Positions 35,246 to 44,786 of a stretch of DNA of 55,648 bases are shown here, piece after piece (within the stretch, counting starts at the first letter, position 1; each line of letters begins with the position of its first letter). The notes under the pieces were generated by a model. That model ran no database searches. It saw only the letters and a list, made by a program, of their open reading frames with translations, and was not told where the DNA came from. Source of the DNA: DASTPP01 sp035762175 (GTDB lineage: Bacteria; Myxococcota_A; Polyangia; Polyangiales; Polyangiaceae); NCBI GenBank assembly GCA_035762175.1, contig DASTPP010000312.1:1-55648 (forward strand). Direction: 5' to 3'. Made by a program: the position numbers and the translations under genes.

Positions 35246-38185
35246 CTACCGGCCCGAGAGCGCCCGCTCGGCCGCGCGCACGGCGATCGCGGCCTCCGGG
35301 TCGTCCGAGCCGTCGGACAGGCCGAGCACCCGCCGGGCGACCGCGCTCCTTAGCTCGGCCCAGCCCACGCTCGCCTCGAGGAACGCCTCGGCCCGGCGCG
35401 GCCAGCCCGGCGAGCCGTCGAGCCGCTTGAGCATCGCGGTCGTGACGTCCCGATCGTGGAAGCGGCGCAGCATCTCGACGAGCTCGCGCCGGTCGGCCCC
35501 GGGGCGCTCGAGCATCTGCACGATGGGCTCGAGCGCGACGAGGCCCAGCGACTCGACGACCCGCTCGATGTGGTGGCGCATCCAGCCCTCGGCCCAGGCG
35601 CGCAAGAGCGGCGCCACGGCGCGCGAGTCGCCCACGTGCCCGAGCCACGTGATCGCGTGGTTCGACCAGTCGGGCGCGCGCCCCGAGGCGTCGGCCGCGT
35701 CGGGCGAGCCGCCGCGCGACTCGACGACGTCGATGGCGACGTCGATGACGCTCGGGTCGCCGAGCTGCGCCAGCAAGAGGCCCGCCCGCTCGCGCACGCC
35801 CGCGTCGGGGTCGTGAAAGAAGGCCCGGCGCATGGCGTCGGCGCCCGTGCGCGTCTCGAGCTGAAACAGCAGCGAGAGCGCGTCGAGCCGCGCTTGGCGC
35901 GAGCGCCCCGAGACGAGCTCTTCGGAGTACTGCGCGACGCGCGCCTCGACCGGCCGGCGCACGCGGCGCCCCTTGTGCTGGGCGGCGTAGATCGCGTCGA
36001 GCGCGTCTTCGACCGCCGCCCGCTTGCCCGCCGGCGCGTCGGCCCGCGCGAGCGCGCGCAGCGCCCGCTCGTCGCCGAGCGCCTCGAGCACCCGGATCGC
36101 CGTCAGGTGCGCCGTCAGCCCGACGGGCATCTCGAGCGCCCGCCGCGCGAGCTCGCGCGCCCGCTCGGGGTGGCGCGCGAGCGCCGCGACCACGTGCTCG
36201 GTCGCGGCGCTGTCGGCCCAGGTGGGCATGACGTTGGTCAGGTACGCGTCGTCCCGCAGCGCGCGGTAGTAGCGGTCGCCGTGCCAGGCCGCCTCGACCC
36301 GCGTCAGCAGCCCCGTCGCCCGCAGGCGCAAGACCTCGCCCGGCTCGAGCACGCGCGCCGGCCGCTCGAGCCGCACGCACGCGAAGCCCGGCACCTCTTC
36401 GAGCGACGCGGGGTCGACCCGCGACGCGCTCGCCAGCCGCACGAGCGCCACCTCGAGCAGGTGAAAGACCTTCGCCGCGTCGTCGAGCCGCCCCTCGGGC
36501 GCCTTCGCGAGCGCGCCCTCGAGCAGCGCCGCCGGCTTCTCGAGCCCGCAGGCGCGCAGCCGCCCGAGCACCGGGGCCAGCGACCGCTCGCTCAGCACGC
36601 CGAGCCCCGCGCAGACCCGCTCGGCGAGCAGCTCGCGCGCCTCGCCCAGCTCGATCGCCGACGCGGGCAGCCCCGCCCGCCGCGCCACCTCGGCCCACGA
36701 CGCCGCGCGCGCCGCCTCGGCCGACGGCGGCGCCTGCGACGAGGCGAGCGCCCGCAGCTCGAGCCCGCGCGGCCCCTCGAGCAGCGCCGCGAGCGGCGTC
36801 AGCACCGGCAGCGCCATGTCGAGATCGAGATCGCCGACGAAGGCCAGCAGGCGCGCGTCGCGCAGCACCCCCCAGAGCCGGTCTTCGGCGTGCGACCCCC
36901 GCGGGAAGAACACCGCCGCGCCCGAGCCGTCGACCGCCCGCACCCGGTTGCCGCTGGCGACGAGGCCCTCGGCCCGCACCAGCACCGGCATCTTCGGCGG
37001 GGCGAAGACGTCTTGCCGGTACGCCTGGAACGCCGCCACCGCCGCCCCCAGCGTCGGCAGCGCCCGCCCGAGCAGCCGCTCGAGGTCGGCCGCCCCGAGC
37101 GGCCGCGCCCGCCCCGGCCGCTCGAGATCGAGGCGCGTCGGCGCGAAGCCCGGGTACGCCCCGCCGCCGGCGCCCTCGAGCACGAGCCCCGCGTGGCTCG
37201 CCTTCGGCTCGGGCGGGTGGCGCAGCGACGAGGGCACGATCTGCTTCTCGGAATAATGCCCGCCCGAGGCGAGGTCGACGAAGCGGCTCTCGCGCACCAC
37301 GAAGTCGCCCGCCAGCGTCACCAAGAAGGCGCACTCGACCAGGTCGAGCCCGCCCACCTCGGCCCGCTCCGTCTTCGTCCAGGTCTTGCCGATGAGCTCT
37401 TCGACGTAGCGCGCCTCGAGCGCCTCGCCGCCGAGGTGCTTCGACACCTTGCGCGCCGTCAGCAGCATGTCGATGCACAGGTCGACGAACGCCACCGCGT
37501 CGAGCGCCCCGCCCGACGCGGCCGCCCGGTCGAGCATCGCCCCGAGCGACGCGACCCGCCCCGACAGCCGCCGCAGCTTCTCTTGCCGCAGCGCCCCCGC
37601 GAGCGCCTTGAGCTGCTCGCGCCGCTCGGCGCTCACCGACGCCACCCCCGCCGTCGCCAGATCGCGCACGAGCGCCTCGACCTGCCCGACGCCCCGGCGC
37701 ATCAGCTCGGCGGCGTCGGTTGCGGGGCGCTTCGATTTGGTTGCTTCATGCAACGATTCTGTTTCACCGCGCAACCTTCCGCCCGCGCCGCCCTCGCCCC
37801 CCGCGCGCCCGCCCTCGTCGGCCGCCTCGGCCGCCTCGGCCGCCTCGGCCGGCGCCCCCGCCGCACCCGGCGGCGGCTCGCCGGCGGCGGCGAACGAGCC
37901 CGGCTGCCGGGCCCAGGCGACGAGCGCCGCGGCCGCGTGCTTGCAGAACGCGCGCGAGCGGGCGGCCGGGCAGGTGCAGCGCGCGCTCACCTCGCCCCCG
38001 GGGTCGAACGAGAGGGTGATGCGGTAGGGCGTCGCCGAGGTGCCGCGGCAGTCGGCGTAGAGCTTGTCGCCGCGGCGCGCGAGGTTCACGAGCTGGTTCG
38101 AGTGAAAGACCTTCGTGCCCTTGGCGAGCTCGTCGTGATCGCCGACGAGCTCGCCGAGGTCTTGCGGCGAGAGCGGGCGGATCAC
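35246..38185 (-). CDS. SWIM zinc-finger / HEAT-repeat protein of MoxR-VWA cluster
   Basis: A 979-residue protein. The N-terminal SWIM finger is C70-T-C72, then C81-K-H83 (SARCTCPAARSRAFCKHAAAALVAWA), preceded by GTKVFHSNQLVNLARRGDKLYADCRGTS. A low-complexity Ala/Gly/Glu linker (about 95-150) leads into a long helical region. The last ~250 residues contain HEAT-like units (DPDAGVRERAGLLLAQLGDPSVIDVAIDVVES; HDRDVTTAMLKRLDGSPGWPRRAEAFLEASVG). The GTG start overlaps the stop of the VWA gene (GTGA). SWIM proteins with this partner set are recurrent. The protein is probably a nucleic-acid or protein adaptor, but its role is unknown. Confidence 0.85.
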   Translation of the reverse strand: MIRPLSPQDLGELVGDHDELAKGTKVFHSNQLVNLARRGDKLYADCRGTSATPYRITLSFDPGGEVSARCTCPAARSRAFCKHAAAALVAWARQPGSFAAAGEPPPGAAGAPAEAAEAAEAADEGGRAGGEGGAGGRLRGETESLHEATKSKRPATDAAELMRRGVGQVEALVRDLATAGVASVSAERREQLKALAGALRQEKLRRLSGRVASLGAMLDRAAASGGALDAVAFVDLCIDMLLTARKVSKHLGGEALEARYVEELIGKTWTKTERAEVGGLDLVECAFLVTLAGDFVVRESRFVDLASGGHYSEKQIVPSSLRHPPEPKASHAGLVLEGAGGGAYPGFAPTRLDLERPGRARPLGAADLERLLGRALPTLGAAVAAFQAYRQDVFAPPKMPVLVRAEGLVASGNRVRAVDGSGAAVFFPRGSHAEDRLWGVLRDARLLAFVGDLDLDMALPVLTPLAALLEGPRGLELRALASSQAPPSAEAARAASWAEVARRAGLPASAIELGEARELLAERVCAGLGVLSERSLAPVLGRLRACGLEKPAALLEGALAKAPEGRLDDAAKVFHLLEVALVRLASASRVDPASLEEVPGFACVRLERPARVLEPGEVLRLRATGLLTRVEAAWHGDRYYRALRDDAYLTNVMPTWADSAATEHVVAALARHPERARELARRALEMPVGLTAHLTAIRVLEALGDERALRALARADAPAGKRAAVEDALDAIYAAQHKGRRVRRPVEARVAQYSEELVSGRSRQARLDALSLLFQLETRTGADAMRRAFFHDPDAGVRERAGLLLAQLGDPSVIDVAIDVVESRGGSPDAADASGRAPDWSNHAITWLGHVGDSRAVAPLLRAWAEGWMRHHIERVVESLGLVALEPIVQMLERPGADRRELVEMLRRFHDRDVTTAMLKRLDGSPGWPRRAEAFLEASVGWAELRSAVARRVLGLSDGSDDPEAAIAVRAAERALSGR

Positions 38186-39405
38186 CGGCCCACCCGCTTC
38201 GAGGGGCGCTTCGACGACGAGAGCACCTCTTCGATGACGCCGGCCAGCCGGTCGGGCGTACAAGCGAAGCAGGGTATGCCGAGCCCCACCAGGTCGGCGG
38301 CGAGCGCCTCGTTGTGGGCGGGCGCGCCCCCCTCGCCGAGGGCGAGCAGGCAGAGCACCTGCACGCCCGACTCGACCAGGTGCCCGAGCCGCGCGACCAG
38401 CTTCGGCGCGTCGCCGCCCTCGTACAGGTCGGTGACGAGCAGCAGGAGCGTCTTCGCGGGCCGGTCGATGAGCTCGGTCTGGGCGTAGGCCACGGCCCGC
38501 TCGATGTCGGTGCCGCCGCCGAGCTGGGCGGCGAAGAGCACCTCGACCGGGTCGTCGAGCAGGGGCGTCAGGTCGGCGATCTCGGTGTCGAAGGCGACGA
38601 GGCGCGTGCGCAGGACGTCGAGCGAGGCGAAGATGGCGGCCATGATCGAGGCGTAGACGACGCTCGTCGCCATGCTGCCCGACTGGTCGACCAGCACGAC
38701 GACGTCGCGCTCGTGGTGGCGGCGCTGGTTCGACCAGAAGTAAAAGCGCTCGGGCACGAGCCGGCGCCGCTCGGCGTCCCAGCCGTGCAGGTTCGAGCGC
38801 ACGGTGCGCCGCCAGTCGAGGTTGCGCAAAAGGCGCAAGGGGCTGTGCCGATCGCGCCGCAGGGCGCCGAAGATCGCGGTGCGCAGCTGGCTCTCGAGCT
38901 TCTTTCGAATCTCGGCGACCACCTCGGCGACGATCTGGCGGGCGATCGCCTTGGCGCGCTCGGGCACGAGCGAGCGGGCGGCCATCAGCGTCGCCACGAG
39001 CTCGACGTTCTTCTCGAGCAGGGGCAGGGTCTCGGGCTCGAAGAGCAGCTCTTTCAGGCCGCGGTCGACGGCGTCGCGCTGCATCATGGCGACCGACTCG
39101 CCCGAGAAGAACTCGCGCAGCGCCGAGAGCCACTGCGGCACGTAGGGCGCCGACCCGCTCAGGTCGGCCCCCCGCTCGTCGTCGTCGTAGGCGAAGCCGA
39201 TGGCCCGGTCGAGCGCCCCGAGCCGCCCCTCGTCGACGCCGATCGCCGCGCGGGCCCGGGCCCCCAGCCGGCCCAGCCCGAGCCCGGCCCGCGCCCCCTC
39301 GGCGCCGGGGCCCAGCACGAGGCGCCAGCGCAAGAGCGCGTCGCGGTCGGCGTCGGAGAGGGCGGGCTCGGCGGGAAAGAGCGGGTCGGGCGGGTCGTCG
39401 GGCAT
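38182..39405 (-). CDS. VWA-domain protein of MoxR-VWA cluster
   Basis: A 407-residue protein. The N-terminal ~220 residues are helical. The C-terminal von Willebrand A domain has an intact MIDAS: DQSGSM at residues 240-245, a Thr in GGGTDIERAV and an Asp in TDLYEGGD. It belongs to the CoxE-like group that works with MoxR AAA ATPases, where metal-dependent binding to the ATPase or to a client is presumed. It sits 14 bp after the DUF5682 gene, and its stop overlaps the SWIM gene start. Confidence 0.92.
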   Translation of the reverse strand: MPDDPPDPLFPAEPALSDADRDALLRWRLVLGPGAEGARAGLGLGRLGARARAAIGVDEGRLGALDRAIGFAYDDDERGADLSGSAPYVPQWLSALREFFSGESVAMMQRDAVDRGLKELLFEPETLPLLEKNVELVATLMAARSLVPERAKAIARQIVAEVVAEIRKKLESQLRTAIFGALRRDRHSPLRLLRNLDWRRTVRSNLHGWDAERRRLVPERFYFWSNQRRHHERDVVVLVDQSGSMATSVVYASIMAAIFASLDVLRTRLVAFDTEIADLTPLLDDPVEVLFAAQLGGGTDIERAVAYAQTELIDRPAKTLLLLVTDLYEGGDAPKLVARLGHLVESGVQVLCLLALGEGGAPAHNEALAADLVGLGIPCFACTPDRLAGVIEEVLSSSKRPSKRVGR

Positions 39406-39419
39406 GGCTTCGTCTCGGT

Positions 39420-41816
39420 TCAGAGCAGGTCGTCGAGATCGTCGAGGGCCTGGTCGAGCTGGCCCCCGAGCGCGGCGAGGGCCTCGCGCTCGCCGGCGCT
39501 GACGGCCGCGCGCGCCGCGGGGCCCGGCACGAGGTTGCGGACGGCGAACACGCCCTCGAGCAAGAGGCGCCGCTCGGCGTGGCCGAGCCGCCCGAAGGCC
39601 TTGCGCAGCGCGGGCAAGAGGTCACGAAACGCGTCGGCCTCGAGCGAGCCGAGAAAGCCGTCGAGCGCGGCGACGACGGCCCGGCTGCGCACGACGGCCT
39701 GCGGGTTGACCTCGAGAAAGCCCGCGACGTGGGCCGCGGCCCGCCCGGGGCCCCCCGGCCCGCCGGGCGAGAGCCGCAGCGCGAAGGCGCGGGCGACCTC
39801 GTCGTCGGTCACGCGATCGACCAGGTGCAAGAGGCCGAGCGCGAAGCCGGCGAGCGAGGGGTGGCAGGCGAAGTCGCCGGCCAACGACGCGAGCGCGTCC
39901 CACCAGAGGTCGGGGTCGACCGAGGGCTGCGTCAGGGCCACGTCGTGCAGCGCCCGCATGGCCGCGCGCAGCTTCGCGGCCGCGTCGTTGTCGCACGAGG
40001 CCGCGGCGGGCAGCCGCAAGACCGCCCGCCGGAACCAGTGCACGCAGAGCGGCGCGATGGCCGAGCGCGCCACGAGCGCCTCGAGCCGGAAGCCCCCGTA
40101 GCGCAAGAGGCACGACAGGACGGCGCAGCCGTGCGCGAGCGAGGCCACGTCTTCGTCGCCCGAGGCGAGCCGCTCGCAGCGGTCGAGCGTGCGCCCGGCC
40201 GCCTCGACGCAGCCCGCGAGCGCGGCGTCGAGCACGCACTCGGCCGCCTCGCCCGTGGTCAGGGCCGCGGCCGCCCGGTCGCAGAGCAGGCGCGTGCACA
40301 CCGCCTCGAGCGAGTCGCCGAGCACCACCCGCTCGACCAGGACGGCCTCGGTCGCCGGCGTCCATTGGGCCTCCCAGGCCTCGGTCGCGCGCCGGAGCGC
40401 CTCGACCCCGCCGGCCGCCGGCCCCTGCGACGCGCCCGGCGCGTAGCCCCGCGCGACGCGCGTCAGCCCGACGAAGTGCGCGTAGGGCACCCCCGCGACG
40501 CGCAGCCGCTGCAAAAAGACGCTCGCCTCGACCTCGTGCCCCTGCGTCAGGTGCAAGAGCACCTGACGGGGCACGTCGCCCTCGGGCAGCCCGAAGCGCC
40601 GCAGCTCGCGCCAGAACTCGCGCTGCAGCGACCCCTGCCCCGCCTTCCGCGTCACCCGCCCGACCTGGCTGCCGACGACGATGCGCGTGAGCGCCGCCTC
40701 GATCGCCGCCCGATCGCCGCGGCCGAAGGTGGCCGCGCTCGCCTCGAAGAGCTCGTCGAGCCCCGCCGAGGTCTTGCCCCGCAGCGACGAGAGGGTTCTC
40801 GCCAGCCGGAAGGCCTCGAGCGCGTCGGCGAGCGAGGCCGAGTGGCCGCCCAGCCGCAGCTCGGACGCGAGCTCGAGCAGCGCCTCGAGCGAGGCCCGCT
40901 CGAAGTCGCACCCGCGCTCGAAGGCGCGTTGAAAGAAGCGCGGCGCCCGGTTGCCCGCGCCATACCCCGCCTGCTCGGAGAGCCGCGTAAAACTGAACGG
41001 GATGACCGTCAGCGCGCTCGCCACCGGCCGCGGCAGCCCCGCTTCGAGCGCCGGGTCGACCTCGCCCGCCGCCATCGCCGCGACGTGCGCCGCGCCGGCC
41101 ACCACCGCGACCTCGCCGCCCGCCCCGCGCAGCGCCTCGCCGATCTGCCGCAGCATGTACGCGTCGCGCGCGCGGTCGATCGCGCGCGGGTGCAGGGCGC
41201 GCACGAGGTGCGCGAACTCGACCACCACCTCGCGAAACTGGTCGGGCTCGTAGGCCGGCGCCTCGAGGTGCGCCTCCCAGAGCTCTTCGAAGCTGCGCAC
41301 CCCCGCCCCCTCGGCGCAGGCCTCGAACGCGCCCGGGCCCCCGCGCCCCTCGCCCTCCGGCGCGCCCGCCCCGCCCCGCCCCTCGCCCTCCGGCGCGCCG
41401 GCCCCGCCCCCCCCCTCGCGCCCTCGCTCGCCCGCGGGCGCCTCGGGGCCCTCGCCGCCCCGCCCCTCGCGCATCGCGCGCGCCTCGTCGCCGAGCGAGA
41501 CGCCGGCGGGCACGTCGATGAAGCGCGCCTCGGCGCCGTTCTCGAGCGCCCAGCGCAGCGCGACGTACTCGGGCGAGTACGCGGCGAAGGGCCAGAAGGC
41601 CGAGGCGACCTCGCCGTCGGTGCGGTAGCCGAGCAGCGCCACCGGCGGCTCGGTCTCGGGGTCGAGCAAGAGGGGTATCAGCCCGCTCGCGTCGGACGGC
41701 CCCTCGATCAGCACCGTCGTCGGCCGCGCCCGCTCGAGCAACGCGCGCACGACGGCGCTCGACCGGGGCGAGTGGTGGCGCACCGGGCAGAACAGGACGC
41801 GGGCGAGGTCGGTCAT
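39420..41816 (-). CDS. DUF5682 family protein
   Basis: A 798-residue protein. It begins with MTDLARVLFCPVRHHSPRSSAVVRALLERARPTTVLIEGPSDASGLIPLL, the mark of DUF5682. It continues with a TraB/ChaN-like alpha-beta domain interrupted by a Gly/Glu-rich insertion (about residues 115-165) that contains an 11-residue tandem repeat (GAPEGEGRGGA). The C-terminal ~500 residues are helical. It is a constant member of this MoxR/VWA/SWIM neighbourhood, with no biochemical function known to me. It is 25 bp downstream of the MoxR gene and 14 bp upstream of the VWA gene. Confidence 0.88.
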   Translation of the reverse strand: MTDLARVLFCPVRHHSPRSSAVVRALLERARPTTVLIEGPSDASGLIPLLLDPETEPPVALLGYRTDGEVASAFWPFAAYSPEYVALRWALENGAEARFIDVPAGVSLGDEARAMREGRGGEGPEAPAGERGREGGGGAGAPEGEGRGGAGAPEGEGRGGPGAFEACAEGAGVRSFEELWEAHLEAPAYEPDQFREVVVEFAHLVRALHPRAIDRARDAYMLRQIGEALRGAGGEVAVVAGAAHVAAMAAGEVDPALEAGLPRPVASALTVIPFSFTRLSEQAGYGAGNRAPRFFQRAFERGCDFERASLEALLELASELRLGGHSASLADALEAFRLARTLSSLRGKTSAGLDELFEASAATFGRGDRAAIEAALTRIVVGSQVGRVTRKAGQGSLQREFWRELRRFGLPEGDVPRQVLLHLTQGHEVEASVFLQRLRVAGVPYAHFVGLTRVARGYAPGASQGPAAGGVEALRRATEAWEAQWTPATEAVLVERVVLGDSLEAVCTRLLCDRAAAALTTGEAAECVLDAALAGCVEAAGRTLDRCERLASGDEDVASLAHGCAVLSCLLRYGGFRLEALVARSAIAPLCVHWFRRAVLRLPAAASCDNDAAAKLRAAMRALHDVALTQPSVDPDLWWDALASLAGDFACHPSLAGFALGLLHLVDRVTDDEVARAFALRLSPGGPGGPGRAAAHVAGFLEVNPQAVVRSRAVVAALDGFLGSLEADAFRDLLPALRKAFGRLGHAERRLLLEGVFAVRNLVPGPAARAAVSAGEREALAALGGQLDQALDDLDDLL
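41345..41410. repeat. 33-bp in-frame tandem repeat in DUF5682 gene
   Basis: Two units beginning at 41345 and 41378 encode the repeated GAPEGEGRGGx segment of the insertion loop. Confidence 0.8.
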
Positions 41817-41841
41817 GGCGGGCTCGGGCGCCGGGCGTCGC

Positions 41842-42930
41842 TCACTTGGACAGGCGCGCCTTGGCCCGCTCGTGCAGGTCTTTCCACGGGGCGGGGCGGT
41901 GCTTGGCCACCGTCTCGAGGTACTCTCGCAGGACCTTCACGTCGTCGTTGCCGTCCTTCGTGACGGCGCCGACGAGCGCGCGGGCGACCTCGTCGACGCC
42001 GGTGTGCCCGCCGCCGAAGCTCTGCGCGAGAATGCCCCCCTGAAAGAGCACGCTGATGGCCTCGGCGGTCGAGAGCACCGCGTCGGGCGCGCGCACCTTG
42101 GTGCGGCCGTCTTTCGTGACGCCGCGCCGCAGCTCTTGAAACATGGTGACGAGCATCTTCGCGATCTCGGGCGGGGGCGCCGCGCCCACCTGGTAGTCGG
42201 CCCGCAGCTCGGCCTCGCGCTGCGTCACCACGCGCACCTCTTGCTCGAGATCTTCGATGACCGGCACGGTGACGAAGTTGAAGCGCCGCTTGAGCGCCGC
42301 GCTCATCTCGTTGACGCCCCGGTCGCGGCTGTTGGCCGTGGCGATGACGTTGAAGCCCCGGCGCGCGCTCACGATCTCGTCGAGCTCGGGCACCGCGATT
42401 TGCTTCTCGCTCAAGATCGAGATGAGCGCATCTTGGACCTCGGCCGCCGAGCGCGTAACCTCTTCGAAGCGCACGAGCTGCCCGCCCTCCATCGCGCGCA
42501 AGACCGGCGAGGGCACCAGCGCCCGGCGCGAGGGGCCCTCGGCGAGGAGGAGCGCGTAATTCCAGCCGTACTTGATCTGGTCTTCGGTGGTGCCCGCCGT
42601 GCCCTGCACGATCAGCGACGAGGTGCCGCTGATGGCCGCCGCGAGGTGCTCGCTCAGCCAGCTCTTGGCCGTGCCCGGCTCGCCCACCAAGAGCAGCGCC
42701 CGGTCGGACGCCAGCGTCGCGATGGCCACCTGCACGATCGCCCGGTCGCCGACGTACTTGGGCGTGATGGCGACGCCGCCCACCGGCTTGTTCGAGCCGA
42801 GCAGGTACGTCTCGACCGCCTTCGGCGACAGGCGCCAGCCGGGCGGCTTGGCCCCCTGATCGGCCGCCACGAGGGCGTCGAGCTCGGCCTGGGTTCGCAA
42901 TTCGGCGGGCGCACGGAGCAGTTCGCGCAT
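41842..42930 (-). CDS. MoxR-type AAA+ ATPase
   Basis: A 362-residue MoxR-family ATPase. Walker A GEPGTAKS is at residues 83-90, with Walker B-like GGQLVRFEEVTR, sensor-1 NVIATANSRDRGVNEMSAALKRRFNF including the Arg finger, and a C-terminal lid. MoxR proteins act as chaperone-like ATPases with VWA partners. The ATG at 42930 is preferred because the family N-terminus (MRELLRAPAELR) begins there and GAGGT precedes it. However, the reading frame stays open upstream, without a stop, through the lipoprotein-like sequence that begins at 43593. A 583-residue membrane-tethered fusion is therefore possible. Confidence 0.92.
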   Translation of the reverse strand: MRELLRAPAELRTQAELDALVAADQGAKPPGWRLSPKAVETYLLGSNKPVGGVAITPKYVGDRAIVQVAIATLASDRALLLVGEPGTAKSWLSEHLAAAISGTSSLIVQGTAGTTEDQIKYGWNYALLLAEGPSRRALVPSPVLRAMEGGQLVRFEEVTRSAAEVQDALISILSEKQIAVPELDEIVSARRGFNVIATANSRDRGVNEMSAALKRRFNFVTVPVIEDLEQEVRVVTQREAELRADYQVGAAPPPEIAKMLVTMFQELRRGVTKDGRTKVRAPDAVLSTAEAISVLFQGGILAQSFGGGHTGVDEVARALVGAVTKDGNDDVKVLREYLETVAKHRPAPWKDLHERAKARLSK

Positions 42931-43593
42931 GACCCAACCTCGTACGCGAACCGAGCCCCAATTTCGAGCGCGAACGTCGCGCCAGCCCGGACGAAAAACG
43001 ACCGCGCTACCCCCGAGCCCGGCCCCCCCGCCCCTTAACTTCGCCTTCTTCAGCGCCGCGAGGGCCCGGTCGGCGTCGCCCTGCGCCGAGATGAGCTTCG
43101 AGATCTGATCGTCGAGCACCTTGAGGGCGTCGGCCTCGGCGGCGGGCCTCGCCCCGGCGAGCGCCCGGCGTATTTCTTGGGCGCTCGCCTGCGCCTTCGA
43201 GACGGCGCCCATTCGCTCGGACTCTTTGCTCTTTGGCAGCTTCAGCGCCAGCAGCTTGTTCGGCGCCCCCTCGAGGCCGTCGAGCTTGAGCGAGGCCTCT
43301 TGCAGGCGCGAGGGCACGCCGTCCCAGAAGACGCCGTTGGCCGCCTTCATCTGCTCGGCCTTCTGCTTCTCGTCGGCGACGGCGACGGCGGCGTCCCACT
43401 GGGGCTTGGCCTTCGCCTGGCGCGCGGCGAGCAGCGGCTTGAAGCCGGGGTACTTCGACGAGAGCTCGACCATGTCCTTGCTGTGATTGTCCCAGTACTG
43501 CTGCTCGTTTTGGGCGCGCGGCGCGCAAGCAGCCAGGGCCAGGGCGAGCGCCATGGCGGTCGAGAGTCGGGCAACCTTGGGCCAGAGAGACAT
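42931..43593 (-). CDS. Lipoprotein, frame continues into MoxR gene
   Basis: The ATG at 43593 has GGAGGT upstream. The product has a signal peptide with lipobox LAAC (Cys about residue 23) and then ~160 residues of helical, Lys/Ala/Gln-rich sequence (SKYPGFKPLLAARQAKAKPQWDAA, LEGAPNKLLALKLPKSKESERM). The natural end would be near residue 185 (AALKKAK). The in-frame codon there is TTA (43038-43036), and a TAA and a TGA occur in the +1 frame. No stop exists in the main frame before the MoxR ATPase. Candidates are a true fusion, a one-base sequence error or frameshifting. No known family recognised. Confidence 0.65.
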
Positions 43594-43741
43594 GGGCGAG
43601 AGACCTCCGTTCGGGGGCGCGAGGCGGGCCCAGCGCGGGCCGCCGAAGAAGGCGCCCCCTCGAAACCTCCACCCCTACTATGGCCAGCGGCGCCTGTCGC
43701 CCCCGTTACCCGCCGCGGGCGAGCCCCCGGCGCGACGCGTA

Positions 43742-43747
43742 TATACT
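43742..43747 (+). promoter_or_regulatory. -10 box of leaderless glycohydrolase gene
   Basis: TATACT lies seven bases before the ATG at 43755, with no ribosome-binding site between. No convincing -35 is visible at 16-18 bases upstream. Confidence 0.45.
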
Positions 43748-43754
43748 GCCCGCG

Positions 43755-44663
43755 ATGCCCCCGCCCCCCGCCGACCACGCCGCGCGCCTCGAGCGCGCGC
43801 GCCTCGCGCTCGAAGGCCTCTCGCTCGGCGACGCGTTCGGCCAGTGCTTCTTCACGAACCCCGCGCTCGTCGAGGGCCTCATCGCCGCGCGCGCCGTGCC
43901 GGCGCCGCCCTGGCCGTACACCGACGACACCGTCATGGCCCTCTCGGTCTACGAGGTGCTCGCCGAGACGGGGCGGCTCGACCAAGACCGGCTCGCCCTC
44001 GCCTTCGCCCGACGCTACGTCGAAGAGCCCCGGCGCGGCTACGGCGGGGGCGCGCACACGCTCCTGCGGCAGCTCGCCGAGGGCGAGCCCTGGCAGCGCG
44101 CCGCGCCCGCCCTCTTCGAAGGCCAGGGCTCGTTCGGCAACGGGGGCGCGATGCGCGTCGCCCCGCTCGGGGCCTACTTCGCCGACGACCTCGGCGCCCT
44201 CGTCGAGGCCGCGCGCGCCTCGGCCGAGGTCACCCACGCCCACCCCGACGGGCAGGCGGGCGCCGTCGCCGTCGCCGCCGCCGCGGCCTTCGCCTGCTCG
44301 CGCCGCGGCGCCGGGGGGCGCGAGCTGCTCGCCTTCGCCCACGCGCACACCCCGCCCGGCGCCACGCGCGACGGCATCGGACACGCGGCGGGCCTGCCCG
44401 AAGGCTGCTCGGTGCGCCTCGCCGCCAGCGCCCTCGGCTCGGGCGCCCTCGTCTCGTCGGCCGACACCGTGCCCTTCTCGCTCTGGTGCGCCGCCCGCTG
44501 CCTCGACGACTTCGAGGGCGCGCTCTGGCTCACCGTCGCGGGGCTCGGCGATCGCGACACCACCTGCGCCATCGTCGGCGGCATCGTCGCGCTCTCGGTC
44601 GGCCGCGACGCCCTGCCAACCGACTGGCTCGCCGCCCGCGAGCCGCTGCCGCCCGGCCCCTGA
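43755..44663 (+). CDS. ADP-ribosylglycohydrolase (DraG family)
   Basis: A 302-residue ADP-ribosyl-glycohydrolase. It shows GLSLGDAFGQ near residue 21, the metal-binding YTDDT at 55-59, GNGGAMRVAPLG near 130, THAHPDGQAGA near 155 and GLGDRDTTCAIVGGIVA near 265 in place of the usual GGDTDT. The two-magnesium site therefore appears complete apart from the Thr-to-Arg change. The enzymes remove ADP-ribose from protein or nucleic-acid targets. It is divergent from the lipoprotein/MoxR run, which makes a regulatory link possible but unproven. A TATACT box seven bases before the ATG and no Shine-Dalgarno suggest a leaderless transcript. Confidence 0.93.
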   Translation: MPPPPADHAARLERARLALEGLSLGDAFGQCFFTNPALVEGLIAARAVPAPPWPYTDDTVMALSVYEVLAETGRLDQDRLALAFARRYVEEPRRGYGGGAHTLLRQLAEGEPWQRAAPALFEGQGSFGNGGAMRVAPLGAYFADDLGALVEAARASAEVTHAHPDGQAGAVAVAAAAAFACSRRGAGGRELLAFAHAHTPPGATRDGIGHAAGLPEGCSVRLAASALGSGALVSSADTVPFSLWCAARCLDDFEGALWLTVAGLGDRDTTCAIVGGIVALSVGRDALPTDWLAAREPLPPGP

Positions 44664-44786
44664 CCCGGGCGCCCCGCGGCCCCGCGACGGCCCCCCGGCC
44701 CGGCCCCCCGACGCCCCCCGGCCCGCGCCCCGCCCCGGCCCCGCGACGCCCCCTAGCCCGCGCCTCGCCCCGGCCCCGCCGGCCGC

